Of a DNA stretch of 64,000 bases, positions 1 to 9,404 are shown piece by piece. Position 1 is the first letter of the stretch. Every line of letters starts with the position of its first letter. The stretch is from Aminobacter carboxidus (GTDB taxonomy: Bacteria; Pseudomonadota; Alphaproteobacteria; Rhizobiales; Rhizobiaceae). The stretch is taken from positions 62,001-126,000 of the forward strand of contig NZ_JACZEP010000010.1 in assembly GCF_014863355.1 (NCBI RefSeq). Reading direction: 5' to 3'. The position numbers and the translations under genes were made by a program. The notes below the pieces were generated by a model that saw only the letters and a list, made by a program, of their open reading frames with translations, searched no databases and was not told where the DNA came from.

Positions 1-54
1 AAAAAAGGCTTTAAGACCGCCCCCGAAGAAAATTCGATTGCCGGCGTGGCCTGA
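1..54 (+). CDS. 3' end of an unidentified upstream gene
   Basis: An open frame runs in from the left edge and stops at a TGA at 52-54, leaving 17 C-terminal residues (ending SIAGVA). It lies 21 bases before cobS in the same direction. In many rhizobia a J-domain protein precedes cobS, but the visible tail is too short to test that, so no product is assigned. Confidence 0.4.
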   Translation, partial: KKGFKTAPEENSIAGVA

Positions 55-75
55 AGCCACGCGCGTGGAGACGCT

Positions 76-1062
76 ATGAACAAGGTCGATCGCGACATCA
101 CCAATCTGCCTGATACCACGGTGTCGGTGAAAGACACCTTCGGCTTCGATTCGAAGATGGTCGTGCCGGCCTATTCGGCCTCGTCGGAGCATGTGCCCGA
201 CATCGATCCGGACTATCTGTTCGACAAGGCAACGACCATGGCGATCCTCGCCGGCTTTGCCTACAACCGCCGCGTCATGGTGTCGGGTTATCACGGCACC
301 GGCAAGTCGACCCATATCGAGCAGGTCGCCGCCCGCCTCAACTGGCCGATGGTCCGCGTCAACCTCGACAGCCATGTCAGCCGTATCGATCTCGTCGGCA
401 AGGACGCGATCGTCGTCAAGGAAGGCATGCAGGTCACCGAATTCAAGGACGGCATCCTGCCCTGGGCCTACCAGCACAATGTCGCCTTGTGCTTCGACGA
501 ATATGATGCCGGCCGCCCCGACGTGATGTTCGTCATCCAGCGCGTGCTCGAATCCTCGGGCCGCCTGACCCTGCTCGACCAGAGCCGCGTCATCCGTCCG
601 CACCCGGCCTTCCGCCTGTTTGCCACCGCCAACACGGTTGGCCTTGGCGACACCACAGGGCTTTATCACGGCACCCAGCAGATCAACCAGGCACAGATGG
701 ACCGCTGGTCGATCGTGACGACGCTGAACTATCTGCCGCACGACAATGAAGTGAACATCGTCATTGCCAAGGCCAAGCATTACCGCGACGCCAAGGGCAA
801 GGAGATCGTCAACAAGATGGTCCGCGTCGCCGACATGACGCGTTCGGCCTTCATCAATGGCGACCTGTCGACGGTCATGAGCCCGCGTACCGTCATCACC
901 TGGGCCGAAAACGCCGAGATCTTCGGCGATGTCGGCATGGCGTTCCGGCTGACCTTCCTCAACAAGTGCGACGAGCTCGAACGTTCCGTGGTGGCCGAGT
1001 TCTACCAGCGCGCCTTCGGCGAAGACCTGCCGGAATCCGCCGCCAACGTCGTTTTGGGATAA
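76..1062 (+). CDS. cobS: Cobaltochelatase AAA+ subunit CobS
   Basis: This is the ATPase subunit of the aerobic CobNST chelatase, which inserts cobalt into hydrogenobyrinic acid a,c-diamide in late vitamin B12 synthesis in the cytoplasm. The 328 residues match the family length. A Walker A motif GYHGTGKST lies at residues 71-79, a Walker B-like segment ALCFDEYD at about 137-144, and the sensor region around FATANT follows. CobT starts 13 bases downstream in the same direction, the usual cobS-cobT pair; the large CobN subunit is not in this window. Confidence 0.97.
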   Translation: MNKVDRDITNLPDTTVSVKDTFGFDSKMVVPAYSASSEHVPDIDPDYLFDKATTMAILAGFAYNRRVMVSGYHGTGKSTHIEQVAARLNWPMVRVNLDSHVSRIDLVGKDAIVVKEGMQVTEFKDGILPWAYQHNVALCFDEYDAGRPDVMFVIQRVLESSGRLTLLDQSRVIRPHPAFRLFATANTVGLGDTTGLYHGTQQINQAQMDRWSIVTTLNYLPHDNEVNIVIAKAKHYRDAKGKEIVNKMVRVADMTRSAFINGDLSTVMSPRTVITWAENAEIFGDVGMAFRLTFLNKCDELERSVVAEFYQRAFGEDLPESAANVVLG

Positions 1063-1074
1063 GAACGGTCTCAG

Positions 1075-2973
1075 ATGGCGGGGCCGGGCGACAACACACG
1101 CAACAAGTCGAAGACGGGCTCGGAAGCCGACAGCTTCAAGCGCGCCATGACCGTTTGCATGCGTGCCATTTCGGGCGACAACGGGCTTGAAGTGGCCTTC
1201 GCCAAGGAGCGGCCGGCACTTGCCGGCAATCGCGCCCGCCTGCCTGAACTGCCCAAGAAGGCCTCGCCCAGTGACATTGCCGTCACCCGTGGCCTTGGCG
1301 ATTCGATGGCGCTGAAGCGCGCCTGCCACGATGCGCGCATCCACACCCGCCTGGCGCCCGAGGGCAAGCAGGCGCGTGCCGTGTTCGACGCCGTCGAGCA
1401 GGCCCGCGTCGAGGCCATCGGCAGCCGCGCCATGTCAGGCGTTGCCCAAAACATCAGCTCGATGCTCGAGGACAAATACGCCAAGGCCAATCTCGCCGAC
1501 GTCACCGAACAGTCGGAAGCGCCGCTCGAAGAAGCGCTGGCGCTGATGGTGCGCGAGAAGCTGACCGGCCAGCCGGTGCCCAAGAGCGGCGAGCGCATGG
1601 TCGCGCTCTGGCGCGAATGGGTCGACCAGAAGGCCGGCGGCGATCTCGAAGGGCTTATCGGCAGCCTCGAGGACCAGCAGGCCTTCGCCCGCGTCGTCCG
1701 CCACATGCTGGCCTCGCTCGAGATGGCCGAGGAATATGGCGACGACCAGGAAACCGAAGACAACGACGACCAGGACGACGACCAGCCGCAAGGCGAGGAA
1801 CAGAGCGAGGAGGGCGGCGAGGACGATGCCGGCTCCGACCAGTCGCAGTCCGAAGATGCCGAATCCGCCGCCGAGGACGAGCAGTCCGGCGAGATGGAAG
1901 CGTCGGATGCGACCTCCGACGAGATGTCCGACGACGATGACGTCGATTCGGAGACGCCGGGCGAAGCCCGGCGCCAGGACAACCCGTTCGCCAACCTGCC
2001 GCGGGAAATCGACTACAAGGTCTTCACCACCGCCTTCGACGAGACTGTGGGCGCCGAGGAGCTGTGCGACGAGGACGAACTCGACCGCCTGCGCGCCTTC
2101 CTCGACAAGCAGCTTGCCAATCTGTCTGGCGTCGTCGGTCGCCTCGCCAACCGGCTGCAGCGCCGCCTGATGGCGCAGCAGAACCGCTCCTGGGATTTCG
2201 ACCTCGAAGAGGGTTATCTCGATCCGGCGCGCCTTGTGCGTGTCGTCATTGACCCGATGCAGCCGCTGTCGTTCAAGCAGGAGCGCGACACCAAGTTCCG
2301 CGACACCGTGGTGACGCTGGTGCTCGACAATTCCGGCTCGATGCGCGGCCGCCCGATCACCGTTGCCGCCACCTGCGCCGATATCCTTGCGCGCACGCTG
2401 GAGCGCTGCGGCGTCTCGGTCGAGATCCTCGGCTTCACCACCCGTGCGTGGAAGGGCGGGCAGGCGCGCGAGAAGTGGCTGAAGGACGGCAAGCCTGCGA
2501 ATCCCGGCCGCCTCAACGACCTCAGGCACATCATCTACAAGAGTGCCGACGCGCCGTGGCGGCGTTCGCGCCGCAATCTCGGCCTGATGATGCGCGAAGG
2601 CCTGCTCAAGGAAAACATCGACGGCGAAGCGTTGCTGTGGGCGCACCAGCGCCTGATCGCGCGGCCCGAGCAGCGCAAGATCCTGATGATGATCTCGGAT
2701 GGCGCCCCGGTCGACGACTCGACGCTGTCGGTCAATCCGGGCAATTATCTCGAGCGCCACCTGCGCGCCGTCATCGACCTGATCGAGACACGCTCGCCGG
2801 TCGAGCTTTTGGCCATCGGCATCGGTCACGACGTCACGCGTTATTATCGCCGCGCCGTCACCATCGTCGATGCCGAAGAACTGGCCGGTGCTATGACCGA
2901 GCAGCTGGCTTCGCTGTTTGGCGAAGAGAGCGCGCGTGAGACCCGCCGCGGCGGCTTCCGGCGCGCCGGATGA
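1075..2973 (+). CDS. cobT: Cobaltochelatase subunit CobT
   Basis: This 632-residue protein is the partner of CobS in the cobalt chelatase complex. The N-terminal half is helical, residues about 220-310 form a very acidic linker rich in Asp, Glu and Ser, and the C-terminal third is a von Willebrand A domain with the MIDAS motif DNSGSM near residue 418 and ISDGAP near 542. This layout is characteristic of CobT. The start is the ATG 12 bases after cobS. The stop overlaps the next gene as ATGA, suggesting translational coupling. Confidence 0.97.
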   Translation: MAGPGDNTRNKSKTGSEADSFKRAMTVCMRAISGDNGLEVAFAKERPALAGNRARLPELPKKASPSDIAVTRGLGDSMALKRACHDARIHTRLAPEGKQARAVFDAVEQARVEAIGSRAMSGVAQNISSMLEDKYAKANLADVTEQSEAPLEEALALMVREKLTGQPVPKSGERMVALWREWVDQKAGGDLEGLIGSLEDQQAFARVVRHMLASLEMAEEYGDDQETEDNDDQDDDQPQGEEQSEEGGEDDAGSDQSQSEDAESAAEDEQSGEMEASDATSDEMSDDDDVDSETPGEARRQDNPFANLPREIDYKVFTTAFDETVGAEELCDEDELDRLRAFLDKQLANLSGVVGRLANRLQRRLMAQQNRSWDFDLEEGYLDPARLVRVVIDPMQPLSFKQERDTKFRDTVVTLVLDNSGSMRGRPITVAATCADILARTLERCGVSVEILGFTTRAWKGGQAREKWLKDGKPANPGRLNDLRHIIYKSADAPWRRSRRNLGLMMREGLLKENIDGEALLWAHQRLIARPEQRKILMMISDGAPVDDSTLSVNPGNYLERHLRAVIDLIETRSPVELLAIGIGHDVTRYYRRAVTIVDAEELAGAMTEQLASLFGEESARETRRGGFRRAG

Positions 2974-3989
2974 TCTTGTCTCTATCCCGACTGCGGCAGT
3001 TGGCTTGCGCTGCAACGGCAGCGCTTGCGCTTTCGGCGTCGCTCAGCGCCTCGTCGCGGGCCGAGCAGCCTGACATCGAGCGCATCGAGGTCTCGGCCCG
3101 GTCGATCGCGCGCTTCCAGATCGGCCTCGAGCAGAAGATCTTCGGCCCGCTCGAATTTGTCGGCGGCCTCGAAATGACCTCGCCGTCGCGCAATCTGGGC
3201 GCGCTGTCGGCGTTCCGCTTCCTCAAGCCGGGCTCGGATTTCATCGGCGTCGCCGACACCGGCTTCTGGTATTTCGGCCGCATCGCCCGCGATTCCGCCT
3301 TGCGCCCGACCGGCGTCGAGAATTTCCGCATGGTCCAGATGCGCGACGGCTCCGGTAATGGCATCGAAAAGAAATGGCAGGCCGATGCCGAAGGCCTCGC
3401 CGTCAGGGACGGCATCGCCACCGTCGGCTTCGAGCGCACCCACCGCGTCGCCCAATACAGGATCGATCCCGACAACATGGCGGGCCCGCTGCGCGAGCTC
3501 GATTTCCTGGTGCCGCGCAACGAGCTGCGGACCAATCGCGGGTTCGAGACCGTCGCCTATTCCGCTGAAAAAGGCGGGCTGGTGGTGGTGTCGGAAAAGA
3601 GCCTCGACACATCAGGCAACATCTTCGCCGCGGTGCTCGAGGGTCCCGGCAAGGGCGTCTTCACGGTCAAGCGCAATGGCGAGTTCGACATCACCGACGG
3701 CGCTTTCCTGCCCGATGGCGACCTGCTGCTGCTCGAACGCAGCTTTTCGATGGCGTCAGGGGTGAAGATGCGGCTTCGGCGCATCGCTTCGCAAACCATC
3801 GCCAAGGGCCAGGTCGCCGACGGTCCGGTGCTGCTCGAAGCCAATATGGGCTACCAGATCGACAATATGGAAGGGCTCGACGTCTGGCAGCGTGCCGACG
3901 GCGCGCTGATGGTGTCGCTGGTCTCCGACGACAACCACTCGATCCTGCAGCGCAATCTCTATCTGGAATTCATCCTGCACGGCGATTGA
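2970..3989 (+). CDS. Secreted phytase-like (esterase-like activity) protein
   Basis: The 339-residue protein has a signal peptide of about 31 residues (Arg-containing start, Ala/Leu-rich core, cleavage near SSRA), so it is probably periplasmic. The body resembles the esterase-like activity of phytase family, a beta-propeller type fold. Typical segments are the VGGLEM region near residue 64 and the acidic [16 protein letters not shown] stretch near 245. The ATG overlaps the cobT stop by four bases, so it is probably co-transcribed with cobST. Its substrate is not known from sequence, and any link to cobalamin is only positional. Confidence 0.8.
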   Translation: MILSLSRLRQLACAATAALALSASLSASSRAEQPDIERIEVSARSIARFQIGLEQKIFGPLEFVGGLEMTSPSRNLGALSAFRFLKPGSDFIGVADTGFWYFGRIARDSALRPTGVENFRMVQMRDGSGNGIEKKWQADAEGLAVRDGIATVGFERTHRVAQYRIDPDNMAGPLRELDFLVPRNELRTNRGFETVAYSAEKGGLVVVSEKSLDTSGNIFAAVLEGPGKGVFTVKRNGEFDITDGAFLPDGDLLLLERSFSMASGVKMRLRRIASQTIAKGQVADGPVLLEANMGYQIDNMEGLDVWQRADGALMVSLVSDDNHSILQRNLYLEFILHGD

Positions 3990-4037
3990 GCGGCGATTTT
4001 CCGCTATGCTCGCCGCTTGCGATGCGGGAGCCCGGCC

Positions 4038-4409
4038 ATGTCGTGCGATGTCACAGCTGTCATCGACCGCTACTGCGCGGTCTGGAACGAAGACGACCAG
4101 GAGCAGCGCAAGGCGCTGCTGGAAGCCGTCTGGGCCGAGCAGGCACGCTACACCGACCCGCGTGCGGATACTGTCGGTGCGGACGAGCTTTTGGCGCATA
4201 TCGCAAGGATCCGGGCCAGCCGCCCCGGCGCGAAAATCGTTCGCACCACAGCGGTCGACCTTCATCACGGCGTTGCCCGGTTCGGCTGGTGCGTCATCGA
4301 GGCCGACGGCACGCGGCTGCCCGACGGCATAGACTTTGTCGAACTGGCGCCTGAGGGGGAGCGCATCGCGCGCATCATCGGCTTCTTCGGGCCAATGACG
4401 GCGATCTGA
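4038..4409 (+). CDS. SnoaL/NTF2-like small protein
   Basis: The frame encodes about 123 residues from the ATG at 4038; an in-frame TTG at 4017 would add seven residues. The pattern of an N-terminal helix (VIDRYCAVWN), an RYTDPRAD segment and a final beta sheet ending in GFFGPM is typical of SnoaL-like polyketide cyclase/NTF2-fold proteins. Members of this family can be ligand-binding proteins or small isomerases, so the function is open. It follows the phytase-like gene by 48 bases. Confidence 0.75.
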   Translation: MSCDVTAVIDRYCAVWNEDDQEQRKALLEAVWAEQARYTDPRADTVGADELLAHIARIRASRPGAKIVRTTAVDLHHGVARFGWCVIEADGTRLPDGIDFVELAPEGERIARIIGFFGPMTAI

Positions 4410-4442
4410 TCGACTTGAAACGGTAGATACAACAGCCATTCA

Positions 4443-4478
4443 GGCAAAAAGAAAGCGAGGGGTCCCCCAACCCCTCGC
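4443..4478 (-). terminator. Rho-independent terminator after the saccharopine-dehydrogenase-like gene
   Basis: The perfect 8-bp stem GCGAGGGG/CCCCTCGC (4455-4462 and 4471-4478) is followed on the minus strand by a T-rich tail (TTTCTTTTT at 4446-4454). It lies about 50 bases past the end of the minus-strand gene at 4526. Confidence 0.8.
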
Positions 4479-4525
4479 TGCAAAGTCGGACCTCCGGGGT
4501 ATCCTCCCCGTAAGGTGTTGGGTGA

Positions 4526-5626
4526 TCAGGCTGCCAGATGGCTTGCCGCGGCCTGGGCGTAGTTGTGGCCGAAGCGGTTGGCGAGGAAGGCGTCGAGCGC
4601 GATGTCTTCCTGGCGGATGAAGCCCTGCTGCGGCAGCGCGCCGGAGGCCAGCATGTCGAGCACCGAGCAGATGCCGGAAGCGGTGGTGATCTGGATGGCG
4701 CTGCGCACCATCTTGCCCATCTGGCGGCTGTAGATCTTGTTGGCGTAGCTTTCCTGCAGCAGGCGCCCACCCTTGCGGCCGCTGACGGTGACGAAGATCA
4801 CCACAACGTCCTGCATGGTTGCCGGCAGCGAATTCTCCAGGATGTCCTTGAGCACTTCGCGGCGGTGGCGCAGGCCGAGGTCGTTGAGCAGCGCCTTCAT
4901 GATCGCGGCATGGCCGGGATAACGGATGGTGCGGTAGTTCAGCGTGCGCACCTTGCCCTTGTAGGTCTCGCACAGCGTGCCAAGCCCGCCCGAGGTGTTG
5001 AACGCCTCATAGGTGATGCCGTCGAGCGAGAACTCCTCGCGTTCTTCGAGCGGCGGCACCTCGACCAGCGAACCTTCGACGATCGCCTCGCAGGGCTCGC
5101 AATATTCGTTGATGACGCCGTCGGTGCTCCAGGTCAGATTGTAGTTGAGCGCGTTGGACGGGTACTGCGGCAGCGCGCCGACGCGCATGCGCACGCTTTC
5201 CAGCGTGTCGAAACGCTTGGCAAGGTCGTTGGCAACGATCGAGATGAAGCCCGGCGCAAGACCGCACTGTGGAATGAAGGCGCTCCTGGCGGTTGTTGCC
5301 AATTCCTTGACGATGCGGGTCGAAGCGACATCCTCGGTCAGATCGAGATAATGCACGCCGGCCTTGGCGGCAGCCTCGGCGATGCGCGTGGTCAGGTGGA
5401 ACGGGGCAGCCGAAAGCACGGCGAACTTGCCGGCCAGCACGGCGTCGAGCGCGCCGGCTTCCGATATCTCGACCTTCAGCGTCTCGACCGGGTTGCCGGT
5501 TTCGAGCGAATCAAGTGCCGCCTGCGAGCGGTCGACCACTGTCACCTGGTAGTCGCCCGTTTCAGCCAGCATGTCGGCGATCGTCGAGCCGATCTTGCCT
5601 GCGCCTACGACAACGATCTGTTTCAT
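4526..5626 (-). CDS. Saccharopine dehydrogenase family oxidoreductase
   Basis: The 366-residue protein starts with a Rossmann dinucleotide-binding motif (VVVGAGKIGSTIA) and continues with the saccharopine dehydrogenase-like catalytic region. A likely substrate class is a lysine-derived or carboxyaminoalkyl compound. The ATG at 5626 is preferred because AAGGGG lies about 8 bases upstream; the in-frame ATG at 5632 sits only two bases from it. The longer open frame running upstream would read through the divergent Lrp gene and is not used. The divergent Lrp-type regulator, with 123 bases between, probably controls it, as is common for amino-acid catabolic genes. Confidence 0.85.
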   Translation of the reverse strand: MKQIVVVGAGKIGSTIADMLAETGDYQVTVVDRSQAALDSLETGNPVETLKVEISEAGALDAVLAGKFAVLSAAPFHLTTRIAEAAAKAGVHYLDLTEDVASTRIVKELATTARSAFIPQCGLAPGFISIVANDLAKRFDTLESVRMRVGALPQYPSNALNYNLTWSTDGVINEYCEPCEAIVEGSLVEVPPLEEREEFSLDGITYEAFNTSGGLGTLCETYKGKVRTLNYRTIRYPGHAAIMKALLNDLGLRHRREVLKDILENSLPATMQDVVVIFVTVSGRKGGRLLQESYANKIYSRQMGKMVRSAIQITTASGICSVLDMLASGALPQQGFIRQEDIALDAFLANRFGHNYAQAAASHLAA

Positions 5627-5716
5627 GGTCATGTCCCCTTCAACTGGAATTTCGCTGCGGATTCTATGTCCGCGCCTCGTCGAAAGGCAGTATCGATATT
5701 GCCGAAAAGCCGATAT

Positions 5717-5730
5717 GTTTTGAGCAAAAC
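5717..5730. promoter_or_regulatory. Palindrome in the Lrp/saccharopine-dehydrogenase divergent promoter
   Basis: GTTTTG-AG-CAAAAC is a perfect 6-2-6 inverted repeat, 19 bases before the regulator's ATG and 90 bases before the divergent dehydrogenase. It is a plausible autoregulatory Lrp/AsnC operator. This is inferred from position and symmetry only. Confidence 0.45.
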
Positions 5731-5749
5731 GACGTATGGTATTGACGAA

Positions 5750-6178
5750 ATGACGACAGACCCTGACCGCGCCCTGCTCGCCTTGCTGCGCGACAACGCG
5801 CGCGCCTCGACCGCCGAGCTGGCACGCAAGCTCGGCGTGTCGAGAACGACGGTGCAAAGCCGCATCGAGCGGCTGGAGCAGCGTGGCGTTATCGCGGGCT
5901 ACAGCGTCAGGCTGTCGCCCGACTATGAGAAGAACCTGGTTCGCGCCCACATCCTGGTCACCGCCTTGCCCAAGGTCTCGGCGGCGGTGGAGGCGGTGCT
6001 GAAGCGCATTCCCGAGGTGCGCACGCTGCATTCGGTCAGCGGCAATTTCGACATGATCGTCGTTGTCGAGGCACCGTCGGTGCGCGACCTCGACGCGCTG
6101 ATCGACCGCATCGGTGCGCTCGAAGGCGTCGAGCGCACCTTGTCGTCGATCATCCTGTCGACGCGCATCGACAGATAG
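5750..6178 (+). CDS. Lrp/AsnC family transcriptional regulator
   Basis: The 142-residue protein has the usual Lrp layout. An N-terminal winged helix-turn-helix carries TAELARKLGVSRTTVQSRI (residues about 21-39), and a C-terminal RAM/AsnC ligand-binding domain includes the VSGNFDMIVVVEA strand. The ATG at 5750 gives the standard family length; the same frame is open far upstream but that part is antisense to the dehydrogenase. It is divergent from that gene and probably senses an amino acid that the enzyme degrades. Confidence 0.92.
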   Translation: MTTDPDRALLALLRDNARASTAELARKLGVSRTTVQSRIERLEQRGVIAGYSVRLSPDYEKNLVRAHILVTALPKVSAAVEAVLKRIPEVRTLHSVSGNFDMIVVVEAPSVRDLDALIDRIGALEGVERTLSSIILSTRIDR

Positions 6179-6180
6179 GC

Positions 6181-6813
6181 TCAGCCGCCCGGCTGGCTCG
6201 CCGCCGCCCGTTGCAGCAGGCCGACGAGCTCCGCGACCGGCTTGACCGCCGATGTCGGGGCTTGCCCGGCCAGCACCATGACAGGCACGCCCGATATGCC
6301 CCGTTCGACGGCAAGCCGCCTGTCAGCGTGCACCGCGTCGGCAAAGGCCTCGCCGGCGAGCAACGCGGCTACAGAACTTGGCGCCAGTCCGGCCTCGCGG
6401 CCAAGCCGCTCGAGCACGCCTGCGTCGGCGATGTTTTGTGCCTCGCTGTGATAGGCGCGCAGCAGGCGTTCCATCATGGCATCGGCCTTGCCGCTTGCCG
6501 CGCCGAGATGGATCAGCCGGTGCGCGTCGAAGCTGTTGACCGGGCGGGCATTTTCCAGATCGAGCCTGATGCCTTCGGCAGCCCCAAGCGCCATGATCTC
6601 GGCGATCCGTGCCGCAGCCGCATCGCCACGCCACTGCCGGATCATGTCGGCAGCACTTTCGCCCGGCATCGCGCCGCCTTCAGGCGAAAGCTCGAAGCTG
6701 CGCCAGACAATTCCGATCCGCGTGTCGCCAAGGACTGCCATTGCCGCTTCGAGGCGGCGCTTGGCGATGTAGCTCCATGGGCACAGCACGTCGGCATGGA
6801 TTTCGATCAGCAT
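6181..6813 (-). CDS. DsbA family (FrnE-like) oxidoreductase
   Basis: The 210-residue protein has a thioredoxin-like start, EIHADVLCPWSYIAKRRLE, in which the usual CxxC is CPWS. That is the pattern of FrnE/2-hydroxychromene-2-carboxylate isomerase-like DSBA proteins. The cis-Pro segment GISGVPVMVL lies near residue 178. There is no signal peptide, so it is probably cytoplasmic. It lies 14 bases after the monooxygenase-like gene at 6828 on the same strand and converges with the Lrp gene with two bases between stops. Confidence 0.85.
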   Translation of the reverse strand: MLIEIHADVLCPWSYIAKRRLEAAMAVLGDTRIGIVWRSFELSPEGGAMPGESAADMIRQWRGDAAAARIAEIMALGAAEGIRLDLENARPVNSFDAHRLIHLGAASGKADAMMERLLRAYHSEAQNIADAGVLERLGREAGLAPSSVAALLAGEAFADAVHADRRLAVERGISGVPVMVLAGQAPTSAVKPVAELVGLLQRAAASQPGG

Positions 6814-6827
6814 GACATCCTCCCGGC

Positions 6828-7190
6828 TCAGGCGTCTGTCGGGCGCGGGCCGGGCGCCACCTCGCGAACCAGCCTGTAGCGTGGCGGACCGCTCATCCTC
6901 GGCTCGGCCTTGCCCTTGAGGCTGTCGATCGCGCCCTGGATCGCGGCGATGCGGGCGGCATTGTCTGAAACGCGCTCGAATTCGCGGTGCGCTTCTTCGC
7001 TGTCCCAGTGGATGATGTTGTAGACGCGGCTGCCGTCGGTGCTGGCAAACAGATGCGCCGACTTGTAGCCGGGATAAAACCGCACCCATTTTTCCTGCAG
7101 GCCGGCAAAGGCCTCGATCAGCTCGAGCTGCGTTTGCGGACCATCCACCGTGTAGTCGATGATCGAGTAGAAACCCCTGGTGTCTTGCAT
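6828..7190 (-). CDS. Antibiotic biosynthesis monooxygenase-type (ABM) protein
   Basis: The 120-residue protein has the ferredoxin-like ABM fold pattern: FYSIIDYTVDG as first strand, FAGLQEKWVRFYPGYKSAHLF and VYNIIHWDSEEAHREF. ABM proteins are small dimeric monooxygenases or heme/quinol-handling proteins; the specific role cannot be read here. The ATG at 7190 has AAGGACAG upstream. It is followed by the DsbA-like gene, and the two are probably co-transcribed. Confidence 0.75.
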   Translation of the reverse strand: MQDTRGFYSIIDYTVDGPQTQLELIEAFAGLQEKWVRFYPGYKSAHLFASTDGSRVYNIIHWDSEEAHREFERVSDNAARIAAIQGAIDSLKGKAEPRMSGPPRYRLVREVAPGPRPTDA

Positions 7191-7291
7191 CTTTGCTGTC
7201 CTTTGTCCGGTTTGATGAGCCGAAGGTAAGGACGGGCGCACGACAGGATTAGCCGGGGATTTCCAGATGCAGCTTCCGGCGGTACGGAAGA

Positions 7292-8182
7292 TCAGTCGGC
7301 GAAAAGCCGGCGCGGAAAATGCGCAACGACATGGTCGATGAAGGTGCGCAGGCGCTTCGAGACGATGCGCTGGGCGAGATAGACGATGTGGATCGGCTGC
7401 GTCTCGCCGCGCCAGTCGTCAAGCACCGTGACAAGTTCGCCGCTGGCCAGCTCGCGCGCCAGGAATGCCGCCGGCACCAAGGCGATGCCATGACCGGCAA
7501 CGGCCTGATGCCGCAATGACGACAGCTGGTTTCCGGCGAAACGGCCCGAGACGTCGACCTCGCAGGCCTCGCCCTTGGCATGGTGGAGCTGTGCTGTGCC
7601 ATACCCGGCAAAAGACATCAGCTGTTGCGCCTCGATGTCGTTGGGATGGTCGATCGGCGGATGCGCCTTGAGATAGTCAGGCGAGGCGACAAGCTTAAGC
7701 GCAGCAGCGCCGAGCGAACGGGCAACCAGGCCCGAATCGTCGCGCAGGGCGCCGACGCGGATGGCGACGTCGATGCCGTCGGTAAACAGGTCGGTGTTGC
7801 GGCCGCTCAAATGCAGCTCCAGCGCCATATTGGGATAGGCCTCGAGATAGCCGCTCAAGACAGGCGCCAGCACATCGTCCATGGCAATCGTGCTCGCCAC
7901 CTTGAGCTTGCCGCTCAGCCCCGCTGCCGTGTCGGTCAGCTCGGCCTCGAAGCCGCGCAGTTCAGCAAGCGCGCGCGCAGCGACCGCGTGATAGCCAGCA
8001 CCGGCTTCGGTCAATGCGAGGCGTCGTGTCGTGCGCTTGAGCAAGGTGGCGCCCAGGCGCGCTTCCAGTGCTGCGATGCGCTGGCTGACGGTGGAGACGG
8101 GGATGCCGGTGGCTCTAGCGGCACCGGAAAAGCTTCCGGTGCGAACGACCTCGAGAAAAAGATCAACCGAATCGAGAGCCAT
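7292..8182 (-). CDS. LysR family transcriptional regulator
   Basis: The protein has 296 residues. The N-terminal winged helix includes SFSGAARATGIPVSTVSQRI (residues about 17-36) and ALEARLGATLLKRTTRRL. The effector domain is of the type-2 periplasmic-binding fold with the motif TDGIDVAIRVG near residue 133. It resembles the CrgA/DmlR-like subgroup. No divergent partner is present; the ABM/DsbA genes lie downstream on the same strand about 100 bases away and may or may not be targets. Confidence 0.92.
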   Translation of the reverse strand: MALDSVDLFLEVVRTGSFSGAARATGIPVSTVSQRIAALEARLGATLLKRTTRRLALTEAGAGYHAVAARALAELRGFEAELTDTAAGLSGKLKVASTIAMDDVLAPVLSGYLEAYPNMALELHLSGRNTDLFTDGIDVAIRVGALRDDSGLVARSLGAAALKLVASPDYLKAHPPIDHPNDIEAQQLMSFAGYGTAQLHHAKGEACEVDVSGRFAGNQLSSLRHQAVAGHGIALVPAAFLARELASGELVTVLDDWRGETQPIHIVYLAQRIVSKRLRTFIDHVVAHFPRRLFAD

Positions 8183-8309
8183 TATCTGCCTGTCATGCCG
8201 TGGCGCGAGCCGGCAGCCTATTCGGCGGCGCCCGACATGCAAGAGCAGCCGGTCGGCTGCTCCTGGGACGGCTGTCGTATCTGTGTGGGGCTGTCTATCT
8301 GTGTGTGGG

Positions 8310-8987
8310 TCAGGCCAGCGCCTGTTGTGTCCAGCGCGCGGCGATCAGGCGGTAGGGGATGAGCGCAAACAGCGCGATCAACAGCTTTACCGTGAGGTCG
8401 CCCAGCGCCCAGGAGACCCAGCGCGGCGCTTCCATCGACAGCACGCCGAACAGCGGGGCTGCTTCCAGCGCAAAGGCGTCCTCGGGGCCGAGGAAGACGA
8501 AGGCGGCGGCAAAGGCGACGCCGAAGAAGATCGCGGTGTCGAACACCGAACCGACAAGCGTGCCGAAGATCGGCGCGCGCCACCAGCTCTGCCGGCGCAG
8601 CCAGTTGAACACGGTGATGTCGAGCAGCTGCGCGGTCAGGAAGGCGGCACCGGAGGCAACGGCAATGCGCGCCAGGCGATCAGCAGCGGTGTCGAAGGGC
8701 ACCAGGCCGTAGCGGAACAGCAGCGGCGGGACGACGATCGAGCAGACCACGGCGGCCATGAAGCCGACAAAGACGATGCGCCGCGCCAGCCTTGGCCCGT
8801 AGCGGCGGTTGGCAAGGTCGGTGACCAAAAATGAGAAGGGGTAGGTGAAGGCGCCCCAGGTCAGGACATCGGCGAGCGCCAGAGATCCGACCTGTCCCTG
8901 CATCGGGAACTGGACGAGAATGTTGGAAGCGACGACGACAAGCGCCATGGCCGCCACGAAAGGCAGGTACTTTGAACCGGAGTTCAT
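8310..8987 (-). CDS. yhhQ: Queuosine precursor transporter (YhhQ/VUT family)
   Basis: The 225-residue integral membrane protein has about six hydrophobic segments and family signatures including ALVVVASNILVQFPM at the N-terminus, ADVLTWGAFTYPFSFLVTD near residue 38 and GSVFDTAIFFGVAF near 147. The family imports preQ1/preQ0 across the inner membrane to supply queuosine for tRNA modification. The start ATG at 8987 is preceded by AGGA seven bases away, and this ribosome-binding site lies in the 3' strand of a preQ1-I-like hairpin (separate entry). Confidence 0.9.
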   Translation of the reverse strand: MNSGSKYLPFVAAMALVVVASNILVQFPMQGQVGSLALADVLTWGAFTYPFSFLVTDLANRRYGPRLARRIVFVGFMAAVVCSIVVPPLLFRYGLVPFDTAADRLARIAVASGAAFLTAQLLDITVFNWLRRQSWWRAPIFGTLVGSVFDTAIFFGVAFAAAFVFLGPEDAFALEAAPLFGVLSMEAPRWVSWALGDLTVKLLIALFALIPYRLIAARWTQQALA

Positions 8988-9015
8988 TTTTTTATCCTGG
9001 GTAATGGAACCAGCT
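8988..9015 (-). promoter_or_regulatory. preQ1-I-like riboswitch overlapping the yhhQ ribosome-binding site
   Basis: Reading the minus strand, a short stem CTGG/CCAG (9010-9013 with 8997-9000) encloses a 9-base loop beginning TTCC and ending TTAC. It is followed by GGAT and a run of A directly before the ATG of yhhQ. This matches the small preQ1-I layout: short P1, C-containing loop, A-rich tail. The AGGA ribosome-binding site overlaps the 3' strand, suggesting translational control by preQ1. I judged this by eye; the loop is slightly shorter than in well-known examples. Confidence 0.5.
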
Positions 9016-9043
9016 TTACGGGCAGTGCCCGGGCGGATTGGGC

Positions 9044-9079
9044 GGAGCCTCCATCGTCCTTGCGGCCGTCGGAGGCTCC
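9044..9079 (-). terminator. Inverted repeat after rpmB
   Basis: GGAGCCTCC at 9044-9052 and GGAGGCTCC at 9071-9079 form a perfect 9-bp stem with an 18-base loop between the end of rpmB and the yhhQ leader. There is no T tract, so it may be a weak terminator or a processing hairpin. Confidence 0.45.
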
Positions 9080-9107
9080 AGGCGGTGTCCCCCGCCTGAA
9101 TTGACGA

Positions 9108-9404
9108 TTAGGCTGCGGCCTGCTCGGCGTTCTTCTTGGCGATCTGCTTCTTGAGCAGGCGCGCACGCTGCGACAGCTCTTCGGCATCTGCCTTGACCAG
9201 GAAGGCGTCGAGGCCACCGCGATGCTCGACCGTACGCAAGGCGTTGGCCGAAATGCGCAGGCGCACGTTCTGGTTCAGCGTCTCGGAGATGAGCGTGACA
9301 TTGACCAGGTTCGGCAGGAAGCGCCGACGGGTCTTGTTGTTGGCGTGGCTCACATTGTTGCCGGTCATGACGGCTTTGCCGGTGAGTTCGCAAGCGCGGG
9401 ACAT
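9108..9404 (-). CDS. rpmB: 50S ribosomal protein L28
   Basis: The 98-residue basic protein is a clear L28. It begins [20 protein letters not shown] and includes [12 protein letters not shown] and [17 protein letters not shown], matching the alphaproteobacterial form with a C-terminal Ala/Lys extension. It is part of the large ribosomal subunit. The gene stands alone on the minus strand, with about 250 bases to the divergent gene at 9653. Confidence 0.97.
   Translation of the reverse strand: MSRACELTGKAVMTGNNVSHANNKTRRRFLPNLVNVTLISETLNQNVRLRISANALRTVEHRGGLDAFLVKADAEELSQRARLLKKQIAKKNAEQAAA

Noticed and set aside
1435-3015. Long minus-strand open frame opposite cobT
   Set aside because: It is antisense to a clear cobT, has no family motif and reflects high-GC codon structure of the real gene.
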